A stretch of 64,000 bases of DNA from Macrococcoides epidermidis (GCF_042659445.1 NZ_JBHSSR010000016.1), one strand, 5' to 3'. Shown: positions 24,355 through 34,151, counted from the first letter of the stretch. Made by a program: numbers and translations. Notes: generated from the letters alone by a model not told the origin.

Positions 24355-25119
24355 ATGAAAGAAAAAAATATCGATATTCAATTCGATCATATTATACATT
24401 ATATAAATGGCATTGAAGACTTTCGTTTTCCGGGTAATAAATTAAATATTATCCCAGGAGGAAAACATTTGTCGTTAGGCACTAAAAATAGTTTAAGTAG
24501 AATAGATTTATCTTATATCGAATTTATCGACGTATTTGATAAACAATTAATAGAAGCTGCGATGAAAGATGATAAAGAATATTTGAGTTTCGCGAGTACA
24601 TTAGGAAGAACTAATTATACTGAAGGATTTAAACGATTATGTTTTAGAACGCATGACATTTATGCCCTAAATCATCACTTTAAATCGTTAGGTTTAAAGA
24701 CATTAGGACCATTAAAGATGGAAAGAGTCACACCTCAAGGTAAACTGATACAATGGGAACTTTTATATATAGATGACGAACGTAATTTTGAGTTACCTTT
24801 CTTTATACAATGGGGAGAGTCGGATAAAGAAAGACAGAAAGTATTAGAAAGTGAGATGCAATTGCACCTTCATATCGACACGATTGTTATCGAAACGCAT
24901 GACTTTGATAGCATTGCAGAAATATTTGTATCGTGGCTTGATTATGAAGTAATAGGTGGGGTTATCAATACATATTTTCTATTAAAAAAAGAAGGATTAC
25001 CTCATATTAAGTTAGTCCCTGGAAATGAAAACAAAATCAGAAGATTAGAAATAAAAACACAAGATGACAGTCTTAAAGGCGAACATCTTGTGCATGATGC
25101 AGTATATGCATTTATTTAA
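24355..25119 (+). CDS. VOC/glyoxalase-like domain protein
   Basis: 254 aa. The N-terminal FDHIIHYINGIEDF and the GGKHLSLGTKNSL segment match the glyoxalase_3-like group of the vicinal-oxygen-chelate fold. A second half (near 160-240, LHIDTIVIETHDFDSIAEIF) looks like another VOC module. Possible metal ligands are His13 or His14 and later Glu residues; the reaction is unknown. It is coupled to the methyltransferase. Its last eight bases overlap the end of a convergent gene, and no terminator is visible between them. Confidence 0.78.
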   Translation: MKEKNIDIQFDHIIHYINGIEDFRFPGNKLNIIPGGKHLSLGTKNSLSRIDLSYIEFIDVFDKQLIEAAMKDDKEYLSFASTLGRTNYTEGFKRLCFRTHDIYALNHHFKSLGLKTLGPLKMERVTPQGKLIQWELLYIDDERNFELPFFIQWGESDKERQKVLESEMQLHLHIDTIVIETHDFDSIAEIFVSWLDYEVIGGVINTYFLLKKEGLPHIKLVPGNENKIRRLEIKTQDDSLKGEHLVHDAVYAFI

Positions 25120-25369
25120 CGTAAACATAATTGTAGATGACCATAACGATTAAATAGATATGATAAGAAGTAATAATAATTGTTAAAGCTGCAAGTATTT
25201 TTGTAAATGATGTAACGCGTGTAATTAAAAATAATATAGACAAAATAACTGCAAAACCAGCAGAAATGATATGGACACTCAATAAATTAATAGAAGCATC
25301 GGTTGATATAGTATATATAAAATATGCGTTGATAACCGCAAGTAACACTAATAATAAATTTTTCAACAT
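25112..25369 (-). CDS. Small three-span membrane protein
   Basis: 85 aa with three strongly hydrophobic segments (near 3-19, 28-48 and 54-78) and a short YVYVK tail. GAGG sits eight nt before the ATG. No family is recognised. It is convergent with and overlaps the VOC gene by 8 nt, and its promoter would lie in the region before fmhB. Confidence 0.6.
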   Translation of the reverse strand: MLKNLLLVLLAVINAYFIYTISTDASINLLSVHIISAGFAVILSILFLITRVTSFTKILAALTIIITSYHIYLIVMVIYNYVYVK

Positions 25370-25487
25370 ATAAAAAACCTCATTTTTTATAGAATAATGT
25401 TAAAATAATAAAGTAACATTAACATTAGTTCAATTATAACAATAAAATAATAAAAATTGTTGCGTAACGTATGAAAGGATTCTTATT

Positions 25488-26738
25488 ATGACAGTTTCAA
25501 GAATGAATATAAGTAATGAAGTACATGATCATTTCGTAAAAACACATGATAACGGAGATTTATTACAACTAACGGATTGGGCAGCTTCAAAATCTCGTTC
25601 AGGTTGGTATGCACGACGTATTGCTGTTGGTCGAGATGGTGAGATTGTCGGGGTAGGACAATTACTGTTCAAGAAAGTACCTAAATTACCATACAAACTT
25701 TGCTATATTTCTAGAGGATTTATTGTTGATTACAAAGATAAAGAAGCGGTAGAAGCATTAGTAAAGGATGCAATCAAAGTTGCAAAATCAGAAAAAGCAT
25801 ATGTGATAAAAATCGATCCTGATGTTGAAGTAAAATCAATGGGTAATATGGTACAACAATTAGAAGCATTAGGCTTTATACACCGAGGATTTGGTGATGG
25901 CTTAAGTTCAGATTACATTCAGCCTCGAATGACGATGGTGACAGATATTAGTGTTGACGATGAAACTTTGCTTAAATCATTTGAAAGAAACAATCGTTCA
26001 AAAGTGAAACGTAGTTTGAAGATGGGAACAGATTGTATTAAAGGTGATAGAACGGATTTAGGTACATTTGCTGAATTGATGAAAGAAACAGGAGCGCGTG
26101 ATGGCTTTTTAACGCGAGATGTTTCCTACTTTGAAAACATTTATGATGCATTGAATCCAAATGGCGATGCCGAATTATTTTTAGTGAAATTAGTACCAGA
26201 CAAAGTCCTTCGAAATTTAAACCAGGAACTTATCGATATTGAAGTACAGAAAGAAAAACTCACGCAAAAGAAAGATCAGAAGAAAGCACAGAATCAGCTA
26301 AATGATTTAAATATTAAACAAGAGAAAATTCAAAAACAAATTGCAGCGTTAGAAACTTTAAAACAAACGCACCCTGAAGGCAAAGTATTATCAGCTGCAT
26401 TACTAACGTTTGCTGGTAAAAAGTCATACTACTTATATGGCGCTTCGAGCAATGAATTCAGAGATTACTTACCTAACCATAATATGCAATTTAGTATGAT
26501 GCAATATGCACGTTCAGTTGGCGCTACAAGTTACGATTTCGGTGGAACGAGTAAAGAGCCAGATAAAGACTCAGAGTATTTTGGATTATGGCAATTTAAG
26601 AAAGTCTGGGGTACTAGATTAAGTGAAAAAGTTGGAGAATTTGATTATGTATTAAATCAACCGATTTATCATTTAATAGAAGTTGTTAAACCAAAAATGA
26701 CAGATCTTAAGAAGAAGATTAAAATAAGAACTAAGTAA
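25488..26738 (+). CDS. fmhB: FemX/FmhB lipid II glycyltransferase
   Basis: 416 aa. Close in sequence to S. aureus FmhB (FemX), which adds the first glycine of the interpeptide bridge to lipid II using glycyl-tRNA. Two GNAT-like halves are seen, split by a long helical coiled-coil arm (near residues 245-305, NQELIDIEVQKEKL). Conserved stretches are GDLLQLTDWAASK, LPYKLCYISRGF, QPRMTMV and KSYYLYGASSNEFRD. Essential in S. aureus. AAAGGA lies upstream of the ATG. It is followed by proC, as one neighbourhood with an RND transporter further on. Confidence 0.95.
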   Translation: MTVSRMNISNEVHDHFVKTHDNGDLLQLTDWAASKSRSGWYARRIAVGRDGEIVGVGQLLFKKVPKLPYKLCYISRGFIVDYKDKEAVEALVKDAIKVAKSEKAYVIKIDPDVEVKSMGNMVQQLEALGFIHRGFGDGLSSDYIQPRMTMVTDISVDDETLLKSFERNNRSKVKRSLKMGTDCIKGDRTDLGTFAELMKETGARDGFLTRDVSYFENIYDALNPNGDAELFLVKLVPDKVLRNLNQELIDIEVQKEKLTQKKDQKKAQNQLNDLNIKQEKIQKQIAALETLKQTHPEGKVLSAALLTFAGKKSYYLYGASSNEFRDYLPNHNMQFSMMQYARSVGATSYDFGGTSKEPDKDSEYFGLWQFKKVWGTRLSEKVGEFDYVLNQPIYHLIEVVKPKMTDLKKKIKIRTK

Positions 26739-26768
26739 AAGTTAATATAATAATTGAGGTGACAGCTT

Positions 26769-27554
26769 TTGAGAATAGCATTTATCGGTGGCGGTAAAAT
26801 GGTTACAGAGATGGTTAAAGGGTTAAACAGAAGTGGACTTACTAGAACGGATTTAGGTATTTGGATGAGAAATAAAGATAAACTTCAAAGCTTTAATGCA
26901 AAACATAATATTACACCACTTACAAAGATGAGTGATATTACACAGTACGATGCAATTATTCTTGGTGTGACACCTAACAATTACCGTGAAGTTACTTCAA
27001 AAATGGCAAAACAAATACGCGAACATCATATTCTTATTTCTATCGTCGGTGGATTATCTATTCAGGAGATTGATGATGAATTTGATGAGCACCCAAAAAT
27101 TATTCGACTTATGCCTAATACACCGGTGGGGGTTAATGCTGGTGTGCTAGCGATGAGTAAAAATGAATTTGTCGAGAAAAAAGAAGCAAAGCAAGTGGAA
27201 GAAATAATGAAACGTTTAGGCTATACACATTGGATTGATGAATCTTTAATGCACTTAATGCCTGCTGTGACTGGATCCAGCCCGACGTTTATATATCTTC
27301 TCATTGAAGCGATGGCAGACAATGCTGTGAGTGAAGGATTAAATCGTGAGCTTGCATATCAAATGGTTAGTGAGATGATTATTGGTGCAGGAACGATGGT
27401 ACGTCAAACGAAAGCGCATCCCGGTGTATTAAAAGATCAGGTAACAACACCAGGTGGTTCTACAATTCAAGGTGTAAAAATGTTAGAAGAAAAAGGTTTT
27501 AGAGATGCTATCTCAAAAGCGATGGATGCGATTAACGCTTTTAATAAAGGTTAA
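26769..27554 (+). CDS. proC: Pyrroline-5-carboxylate reductase
   Basis: 261 aa NAD(P)H enzyme for the last step of proline synthesis. The N-terminal Rossmann motif is IAFIGGGKMV. The family signatures are LMPNTP, VTGSSPTFIYLLIEAM and the ProC fingerprint HPGVLKDQVTTPGGSTIQGV split near residues 217-236. The start is TTG, with GAGGTGA six nt upstream; no in-frame ATG is better. It is 30 nt after fmhB and ends at a terminator. Confidence 0.92.
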   Translation: MRIAFIGGGKMVTEMVKGLNRSGLTRTDLGIWMRNKDKLQSFNAKHNITPLTKMSDITQYDAIILGVTPNNYREVTSKMAKQIREHHILISIVGGLSIQEIDDEFDEHPKIIRLMPNTPVGVNAGVLAMSKNEFVEKKEAKQVEEIMKRLGYTHWIDESLMHLMPAVTGSSPTFIYLLIEAMADNAVSEGLNRELAYQMVSEMIIGAGTMVRQTKAHPGVLKDQVTTPGGSTIQGVKMLEEKGFRDAISKAMDAINAFNKG

Positions 27555-27588
27555 GAGGCTGACACGAAAGTGTACAGTCTCTTTTTTA
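27554..27588 (+). terminator. proC terminator
   Basis: AGAGGCTG pairs with CAGTCTCT, with an inner CAC/GTG pairing and a bulge, then six T. It overlaps the stop codon of the convergent small membrane gene. Confidence 0.75.
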
Positions 27589-27897
27589 GTTAAAGATGCT
27601 AAAAATTGATTGTTTTGTATTCATATATAGAAACGGATTTACAAATGTAACGTATAATATAAATAGGCAGTTAAAGACGCTAAATGAAGTTAAAAATATC
27701 GCAAGTAATCTGTAGGTAATATTTTTAGAGAGGCTCAGATCATTAGAAAAATGATAATGTATGCCTATCAGAAAAGTAACGATACAAAATATTAACCAAA
27801 AATATATGGTTAGAAAAATAATGCCACTATGAATAAAGTAACTCAAAAAAAATACAATATGCATGACAATTAGCATCGTCATCATTACTCTTTGCAT
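27586..27897 (-). CDS. Small membrane protein of unknown function
   Basis: 103 aa with about three to four hydrophobic spans (near 5-22, 26-46, 60-85) and no recognised family. GGAGG sits seven nt before the ATG, which is the best support for a real gene. It is a single gene between two plus-strand units, and its end overlaps the proC terminator. Confidence 0.6.
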   Translation of the reverse strand: MQRVMMTMLIVMHIVFFLSYFIHSGIIFLTIYFWLIFCIVTFLIGIHYHFSNDLSLSKNITYRLLAIFLTSFSVFNCLFILYVTFVNPFLYMNTKQSIFSIFN

Positions 27898-27996
27898 GGT
27901 TTAACCTCCAATCACTTATATTGTAATATATATTGATTGATAAAAATATAAAATAATAAAAATATAAAATAATATAAATATTAAGGAGTTGTTATG

Positions 27997-28845
27997 ATGA
28001 AAATAGGATTTATCGGAACAGGTGTTATGGGACGTAGCATGGCAAGTCATTTGGGTGAAACATTATTCGTGCATAACAGAACGAAAGAGAAGGCTGCGTC
28101 TTTAATAGAAGCTGGCGCTGTGTGGTGTGAATCACCAAAAGCAGTAGCTGAACATGCTGACATCGTATTCACGATACTTGGTTATCCTGTAGATGTTGAA
28201 GAAACTTATCTTGGTGAGAATGGATTAATTACAAACGGTAGAGAGCATCAAATATTTATTGACTGTACTACGAGCAGTCCTGAACTTGCTAAGAAATTGT
28301 TTAATGCAGGACAAACAAAAGGAATTGAAGTGCTCGATGCACCGGTTAGTGGAGGCGATATTGGTGCCAAAAATGCCACGCTTTCTATTATGGTAGGTGG
28401 TAATGAAACAACGTTTGATCAAGTTTATCCGCTATTAGAACGCATCGGTAAGTCTATTGCTTATTTTGGCGCTGCAGGAAGTGGACAGCATACGAAGATG
28501 GCGAATCAAATAGCAATCGCTTCTAATATGCTAGGTGTTGCAGAAAGTCTTTATTATGCAAAGTCAACCGGATTAGATGTTGAGCGTGTACTTGAAACAA
28601 TTTCGAAAGGTGCTGCTGGAAGCTGGTCATTATCTAACCTTGCACCACGTATGTTAGTTGATGACTTCGCACCGGGTTTTTATACACATCACTTTTTAAA
28701 AGATATGAAGATTGCTTTAGAAGAAGCAGAGAAAATGAATATTCAATTACCAGGTTTATCTCTTGCATATGAATTATACGATACACTGTCTGATGCGTTG
28801 AAGCAGACGACAGGCACACAAATTATCTATAAAAAATATCAGTAA
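27997..28845 (+). CDS. 3-hydroxyisobutyrate dehydrogenase-like NAD(P) oxidoreductase
   Basis: 282 aa of the beta-hydroxyacid dehydrogenase family. The N-terminal GFIGTGVMGRSMA binds the dinucleotide, DAPVSGGDIGA is the substrate loop, and the catalytic lysine lies in GSGQHTKMANQ. The substrate (3-hydroxyisobutyrate, glyoxylate or other) cannot be decided. Two adjacent ATGs exist; the second has 8-nt spacing from AAGGAG. Confidence 0.88.
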   Translation: MKIGFIGTGVMGRSMASHLGETLFVHNRTKEKAASLIEAGAVWCESPKAVAEHADIVFTILGYPVDVEETYLGENGLITNGREHQIFIDCTTSSPELAKKLFNAGQTKGIEVLDAPVSGGDIGAKNATLSIMVGGNETTFDQVYPLLERIGKSIAYFGAAGSGQHTKMANQIAIASNMLGVAESLYYAKSTGLDVERVLETISKGAAGSWSLSNLAPRMLVDDFAPGFYTHHFLKDMKIALEEAEKMNIQLPGLSLAYELYDTLSDALKQTTGTQIIYKKYQ

Positions 28846-28968
28846 AAGATATAAAAGAAAAGAAAATATTAATATTTAATGAAGTTGTGTGATATTAGGT
28901 GCTTTATTTGGATAAATCATGTAAAATTGCCTATTGTTAAGAAGTTATATATGAATGGAGGAAAAGTC

Positions 28969-31900
28969 TTGATTAAGAAAATAATTGATTTTTCTTTGCA
29001 TAATAAACTGGCTATCTGGTTGATGACATTAATTATTTTAGCAGCTGGGGTTTATAGTGCAACGAAGATGAAGATGGAAATGTTACCAAGTATGTCAACA
29101 CCGGTAATATCGATTACAACACCTTATCCAGGTGCTACACCTGAGGATGTTTTAGAAGGTATAACCGATCCGATTGAAAAAAAAGTTAAGAATTTATCAG
29201 GTGTAGAAAAAGTAACAAGTCAGTCTCTTGAAAACGCTTCTGCTGTAACGGTGCAATATAAATTTGGTACAGATATGGATGAAGCACAAAATGAACTGGA
29301 AAAGCAGATTGATAAAGTTGAGATGCCTGAAGGTGCTATGGATAAACAAGTATCTCAAATGTCGATGTACACTTTCCCGATTATCAGCTATTCAATTTCT
29401 AGTGATAAATCAGATATCAAGACTTTAACAGAAAAGATAAAGAAAGATTTAGTACCTGAAATTGAAGGTATTGAAGGTGTAACAAACGTTACATTTTCAG
29501 GACAGGAAGTTGAACAGGTTGAACTTCAGTTTGACGACAAAAAGTTAAAAGCGAAAAAGTTAACTGAAGATAGCGTATTACAGTTTATTAAAGGTGCTAC
29601 AATGGATGCGCCACTTGGATTATATACTTTCGGTAATGATTTAAAGAGCATTATTGTAAATGGTCAGTTTACAAATGTAGAAACATTAAAATCGCTTAAA
29701 ATTCCGGTGACAGATAGTAGTGCTACTCAAAGCCAAACAGCCCCAAGTCAGTCGGCACAAATGCCACAAGATCCGGATCCGGCAGCACAGAAGGCTATGA
29801 TGGAAGCGATGAAAAATGCCAAAGTGCCAACTGTGAAGTTATCAGAAGTAGCAGATATAAAAACAGTGCAAAGCCGTGAATCAATTTCTAAAACAAATGG
29901 TAAAGACTCATTAAGCGTGCAGGTTATCAAATCAGACGATGCGAACACTGTAACTTTGGCTAATGAAGTAAAAGAAAAAGTTAAACAATTTAAAAAAGAC
30001 AATCCTGATATGAGTGCCGTACTTATGATGGATCAGGCAAAACCGATTGAAGATTCAGTTAAGACGATGGCGGAAAAAGCGATTATCGGTGCGATATTTG
30101 CGGTTATTATGATTTTGATCTTCCTAAGAAATATTCGTTCAACTTTAATTGCGGTTGTTTCTATTCCGATGTCTATTTTAATGGCGATGCTTATTTTAAA
30201 ACAGATGGACATTTCACTTAACATTATGACGTTAGGGGCGATGACCGTTGCAATTGGACGTGTTATTGATGACTCGATTGTCGTTATTGAGAATATATTC
30301 CGTCGTATGTCGCTTAAAGGTGAGAAGTTAACAGGATTTGCATTAATCAGCAGTGCAACGAAAGAAATGTTCATTCCAATCATGAGTTCAACGATGGTTA
30401 CAATCGCTGTATTCTTACCATTAGCTTTAGTATCTGGGTCTATTGGTGAAATCTTCAGACCATTTGCATGGACCGTTGTATTTGCATTACTTGCCTCACT
30501 TTTAATTGCGATTACTATCGTGCCGATGCTTGCACATACATTCTTTAAGAACGGTATTAAAGGTCATCATGACGATGAAGAGAAGGTTGGAAAGATTGCT
30601 GGATTCTATCGCAAGATATTAGACTGGTCATTAAGACATAAAGCGATTGTATCTGCATTAAGTGTGTTATTACTTGTGGGTAGTCTATTCTTAACACCTT
30701 ATTTAGGTACGTCATTTATTTCTACAGGTGAAGATAAGTTACTGACATTAACATACAAACCGAAACCAGGTGAAAAAGAAGAAGACGTTGTGAAAAAAGG
30801 TGAAGCAGTTCAGAAAATATTAGCTAAAAATGAAAACGTTGTGAATACACAGTTTTCTGTTGGTGGAGAAAATCCATTCAACCCTGTCGCATCTAATGAT
30901 ATGGCAATGATGGTTGAATACAAGAAAGATACACCAAACTGGGAAGATGAAGCGGATAAAGTGTTAGCGAAAATTGCTAAATTAAATCATGAGGGCGATT
31001 GGAAAAACCAGGACTTCGCAACAGGTGGTGCAACAAATGCGGTTACAGTAACCGTAAATGGACCATCGACAGAAGCTATTCGACCAGTCGTTGAAAAGTT
31101 AGAAAAAGAATTAAAAGATGTAAAATCATTAACAAATGTCAATACGTCACTTTCAGATAGTTACGATGCGTATACTTTAAAAGTAGATCATAATAAATTA
31201 TCTGAGTTAGGTTTAACAGCTGGACAAGTTGCAATGACATTAAATCAACGTAGCGATGATAAAGTTGTAACGAAAGTTGGCGAAAAAGGACAATCAACGG
31301 AAGTAATCTTAACGAAGAAAAAAGAAGATAACTGGACGAAAGAAAAGTTAGAAAATACAAAACTTACATCACCATTAGGTAAATCAGTGAAATTAAGTGA
31401 TGTTGTAAAGATTGAAGAAACTAAAACTTCTGACACGATTAAACGTGAAGATGGTAATATTTCAGCATCCGTTGAAGGTAAAATCAAAGGTAAAGATGTA
31501 AGTAAAGCAACACAAGATGTAACAGAAAAGGTTAATACTTTAAAACACCCTGATAATGTTGATGTTCACGTTGGTGGAACAAGTGAAGATATTGGAGAAA
31601 GTTTCTCTCAACTCGGGCTTGCAATGCTTGCAGCAGTAGGTATTGTTTATCTCATCTTAGTATTAACATTTAAAGGTGGACTTGCACCACTTGCAATCCT
31701 ATTCTCATTACCATTTACAATTATCGGCGTAATATTAGGACTATTAGCTTTCAAAGAAACTTTATCAGTACCATCTATGATTGGTATGTTAATGTTAATA
31801 GGTATCGTTGTAACAAATGCTATCGTATTAATTGACCGTGTCATTAACAAAGAAGCAGAAGGTTTACCGACACGTGAAGCAATTTTAGAAGCTGCAACGA

Positions 31901-32148
31901 CTCGTGTACGTCCAATACTTATGACAGCACTTGCTACAGTTGGCGCATTAATGCCGTTATTATTTGGTGGAGATGGTTCGGTATTGATTTCTAAAGCGCT
32001 TGCTGTAACGGTAATCGGTGGTTTAGTATCATCCACGTTATTAACATTAATTGTAGTTCCGATTGTATATGAATTATTGATGAAAATGCGTAATAAATTT
32101 ACGAAAAGTAATACAACAACAGAGCGCGTAACCGTTGTAAATAAATAA
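28969..32148 (+). CDS. RND-family transporter (AcrB-type, SA2056-like)
   Basis: About 1059 aa. One N-terminal span, a large outside domain, a block of spans (about 365-560), a second outside domain and final spans (about 885-1045) give the classical duplicated RND plan. The proton-relay region has the paired acids in GRVIDDSIVVIENIF. The longest frame starts upstream without a ribosome site; TTG 28969 has GGAGG seven nt before it. In S. aureus the RND gene SA2056 lies next to fmhB and has been linked to peptidoglycan synthesis proteins; the close neighbourhood here supports the same orthologue (inference). No membrane-fusion protein gene is adjacent. The substrate is unknown. Confidence 0.9.
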   Translation: MIKKIIDFSLHNKLAIWLMTLIILAAGVYSATKMKMEMLPSMSTPVISITTPYPGATPEDVLEGITDPIEKKVKNLSGVEKVTSQSLENASAVTVQYKFGTDMDEAQNELEKQIDKVEMPEGAMDKQVSQMSMYTFPIISYSISSDKSDIKTLTEKIKKDLVPEIEGIEGVTNVTFSGQEVEQVELQFDDKKLKAKKLTEDSVLQFIKGATMDAPLGLYTFGNDLKSIIVNGQFTNVETLKSLKIPVTDSSATQSQTAPSQSAQMPQDPDPAAQKAMMEAMKNAKVPTVKLSEVADIKTVQSRESISKTNGKDSLSVQVIKSDDANTVTLANEVKEKVKQFKKDNPDMSAVLMMDQAKPIEDSVKTMAEKAIIGAIFAVIMILIFLRNIRSTLIAVVSIPMSILMAMLILKQMDISLNIMTLGAMTVAIGRVIDDSIVVIENIFRRMSLKGEKLTGFALISSATKEMFIPIMSSTMVTIAVFLPLALVSGSIGEIFRPFAWTVVFALLASLLIAITIVPMLAHTFFKNGIKGHHDDEEKVGKIAGFYRKILDWSLRHKAIVSALSVLLLVGSLFLTPYLGTSFISTGEDKLLTLTYKPKPGEKEEDVVKKGEAVQKILAKNENVVNTQFSVGGENPFNPVASNDMAMMVEYKKDTPNWEDEADKVLAKIAKLNHEGDWKNQDFATGGATNAVTVTVNGPSTEAIRPVVEKLEKELKDVKSLTNVNTSLSDSYDAYTLKVDHNKLSELGLTAGQVAMTLNQRSDDKVVTKVGEKGQSTEVILTKKKEDNWTKEKLENTKLTSPLGKSVKLSDVVKIEETKTSDTIKREDGNISASVEGKIKGKDVSKATQDVTEKVNTLKHPDNVDVHVGGTSEDIGESFSQLGLAMLAAVGIVYLILVLTFKGGLAPLAILFSLPFTIIGVILGLLAFKETLSVPSMIGMLMLIGIVVTNAIVLIDRVINKEAEGLPTREAILEAATTRVRPILMTALATVGALMPLLFGGDGSVLISKALAVTVIGGLVSSTLLTLIVVPIVYELLMKMRNKFTKSNTTTERVTVVNK

Positions 32149-32163
32149 AAACTAAAGAATTCA

Positions 32164-32192
32164 TTGACAATTGAAAATTTGAGTACTAATAT
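32164..32192 (+). promoter_or_regulatory. Promoter of the met operon
   Basis: TTGACA (32164-32169) and TAATAT (32187-32192) at 17-nt spacing lie just before the SAM riboswitch. Confidence 0.65.
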
Positions 32193-32215
32193 AAATACCA
32201 TATTAAAAATTAAAT

Positions 32216-32366
32216 ATCTTATCCAGAGAGACTGAGGGAATTGGCCCTATGACGTCTCAGCAGCGGGCTCTTACGAGTACTGTGCTAAATCCAACAAGCT
32301 ATTATGCTTGATAGATAAGTGACTCATATATTACGTCATTGCTATTAAGCAATGACGTTTTTTTCT
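32216..32366 (+). promoter_or_regulatory. SAM-I (S-box) riboswitch with terminator
   Basis: The aptamer shows the S-box conserved blocks: CTTATC-AGAGAG-ACTGAGGGA, then GGCCCTATGA, CAGCAGCGGGC and GTGCTAAATCC. A 10-bp terminator stem (ACGTCATTGC at 32333-32342 with GCAATGACGT at 32349-32358) and seven T follow. With SAM bound the terminator should form and stop metNIQ transcription. The read-through gene set fits methionine import. Confidence 0.95.
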
Positions 32367-32392
32367 TTGGATAAGTAAGTGGAGGGAATAGA

Positions 32393-33403
32393 TTGGCGAT
32401 ACAGTTTATTGATGTCAATAAGACATACAGAAGGAACGGTAAGACGACACAAGCGTTGAAAGATATTTATTTAACGATTCCAACCGGAAAGATATTTGGA
32501 CTTATTGGTTATAGTGGTGCTGGAAAAAGTACTTTGCTCAGAACAATAAATTTACTCGAGAGACCTACGAGTGGCCAAGTGCTTGTCAATGATGTAGATA
32601 TTACTACGTTAAACAAACAGAAACTACAAAAAGAACGATTAAACATAGGGATGATTTTCCAGCAGTTTAATTTAATCCAATCTAAGACAGTAGCGGAAAA
32701 CATCGCATTCAGTTTAAAAGCAGCACATTTCCCTAAGAAACAGTATGATGCTCGCATTACTGAATTACTTAATCTTGTAGGACTAACCCATCGCCGTGAT
32801 AGTTATCCAAGAGAGTTGTCTGGAGGACAAAAGCAACGTGTCGGAATTGCACGTGCGCTTGCCAATGATCCGGAAATATTGTTGTGTGATGAAGCGACGA
32901 GTGCGCTAGATCCAGAGACAACAAAAAGTATATTAAACTTGATTCGCGATATTAATCAGAAATTAGGGATTACTGTCGTTGTAATTACGCATGAGATGGA
33001 TGTCATAAAAGAAATTTGTGATGAAGTGGCCGTAATGGATAATGGAGAAATCGTGGAACATGCAGATGTATTTACTGTGTTTTCTAATCCACAAAGTGAT
33101 TTAACAAGACACTTTGTAAATGATATCTATCATCTGGAATTACCAGATCAATATACGAAATTAAATGATGAACATAAAGAAATTATTACGGTTAAGTTTA
33201 TTGGAGATAGTGCAGAAAGTGCCTTTATCAATAATTTATATAAGAAATTTAACTGCGATATCTCGATTATTCAAGGTAGGATTGAATACATACAGAATCA
33301 ACCGATAGGTATATTAACTTTCGAAGTTACAGGTGATATTCAAGAAAGAATTGCTATAAATGAATACATAAAGAAATCGAACGGAATCGAGAGGGTGGCA
33401 TAA
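32393..33403 (+). CDS. metN: Methionine ABC transporter ATPase
   Basis: 336 aa. Walker A GYSGAGKSTLLR, signature LSGGQKQR and Walker B ILLCDEATS are present, with the switch HEMD. The last 70 residues form the NIL domain that senses methionine in MetN proteins. The start is TTG with GGAGGG six nt upstream. It is the first gene behind the SAM-I riboswitch. metI starts immediately after the stop. Confidence 0.95.
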   Translation: MAIQFIDVNKTYRRNGKTTQALKDIYLTIPTGKIFGLIGYSGAGKSTLLRTINLLERPTSGQVLVNDVDITTLNKQKLQKERLNIGMIFQQFNLIQSKTVAENIAFSLKAAHFPKKQYDARITELLNLVGLTHRRDSYPRELSGGQKQRVGIARALANDPEILLCDEATSALDPETTKSILNLIRDINQKLGITVVVITHEMDVIKEICDEVAVMDNGEIVEHADVFTVFSNPQSDLTRHFVNDIYHLELPDQYTKLNDEHKEIITVKFIGDSAESAFINNLYKKFNCDISIIQGRIEYIQNQPIGILTFEVTGDIQERIAINEYIKKSNGIERVA

Positions 33404-34066
33404 ATGAGCGATAAATTTCAAACACTTCTACCAGAATTATATAAAGCATTTTTAGAAACGATTTTAATGTCTAGTATTGCAATTACACTCTCTGTTCTTA
33501 TTGGATTGCCACTTGGTATCCTTCTTTATTTAACACGCAATCAATTGCTTTTACCGAATGGACCACTTAACTCGATATTAGGATTTATCGTCAATATCAT
33601 CCGTTCGTTTCCGTTTATCATTTTGATGGTAGCGATACTGCCATTTGCTACCAAGATTGTTGGGCAGTCCCATGGTCCTTATGTTGCAAGTGTCGCTTTA
33701 ACGCTTGCCGCTGTACCTTTATTTGCTAGACTTATTGAAACATCTTTAAAGGAAGTCGATAAAGGTGTCATTGAAGCATGTGTAGCTACTGGTGCATCAC
33801 TTAAACAAATTATTATGGACGTGTTAATTCCAGAAAGTATGTCAGGGATTTTTCAGGCAATTACTTTAGCGATTATTAGCATACTAGCTTATAGTGCAAC
33901 TGCTGGTGTTATCGGTGGCGGAGGTATTGGTGACCTTGCCATTCGATATGGATACTATCGTTATGACAACGTTACGATGATTGTAACAGTCATTATACTC
34001 ATTATACTTGTACAATTGATTCAAATAACTGGTGACTTTATCAGTAAACGTGTAGATAAAAGATAA
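33404..34066 (+). CDS. metI: Methionine ABC transporter permease
   Basis: 220 aa with five membrane spans. The EAA loop that docks on the ATPase is EACVATGASLKQIIMDVLIP, and the family segments FIVNIIRSFPFIILM and GGGGIGDLA are present. The ATG directly follows the metN stop, so translation is coupled. Confidence 0.95.
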   Translation: MSDKFQTLLPELYKAFLETILMSSIAITLSVLIGLPLGILLYLTRNQLLLPNGPLNSILGFIVNIIRSFPFIILMVAILPFATKIVGQSHGPYVASVALTLAAVPLFARLIETSLKEVDKGVIEACVATGASLKQIIMDVLIPESMSGIFQAITLAIISILAYSATAGVIGGGGIGDLAIRYGYYRYDNVTMIVTVIILIILVQLIQITGDFISKRVDKR

Positions 34067-34074
34067 TAAGTAAA

Positions 34075-34140
34075 AACGAAAGATTAAAATAAAAAATATA
34101 AACGAAAATAATAAAGAACGAAAAAATTAAAGCAACGAAA
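34075..34140 (+). repeat. Four AACGAAA repeats between metI and metQ
   Basis: AACGAAA occurs at 34075, 34101, 34117 and 34134 in a purine-rich, AT-rich, nearly U-poor spacer of 85 nt. No stable hairpin is evident. It could be an unstructured translation enhancer or a degenerated repeat. Confidence 0.5.
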
Positions 34141-34151
34141 GAAGGAAGAAT

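Noticed and set aside
31647..32201. 184-codon minus-strand frame opposite the RND gene end
   Set aside because: Shadow frame; its composition mirrors the membrane spans of the RND protein and no start signal is present.
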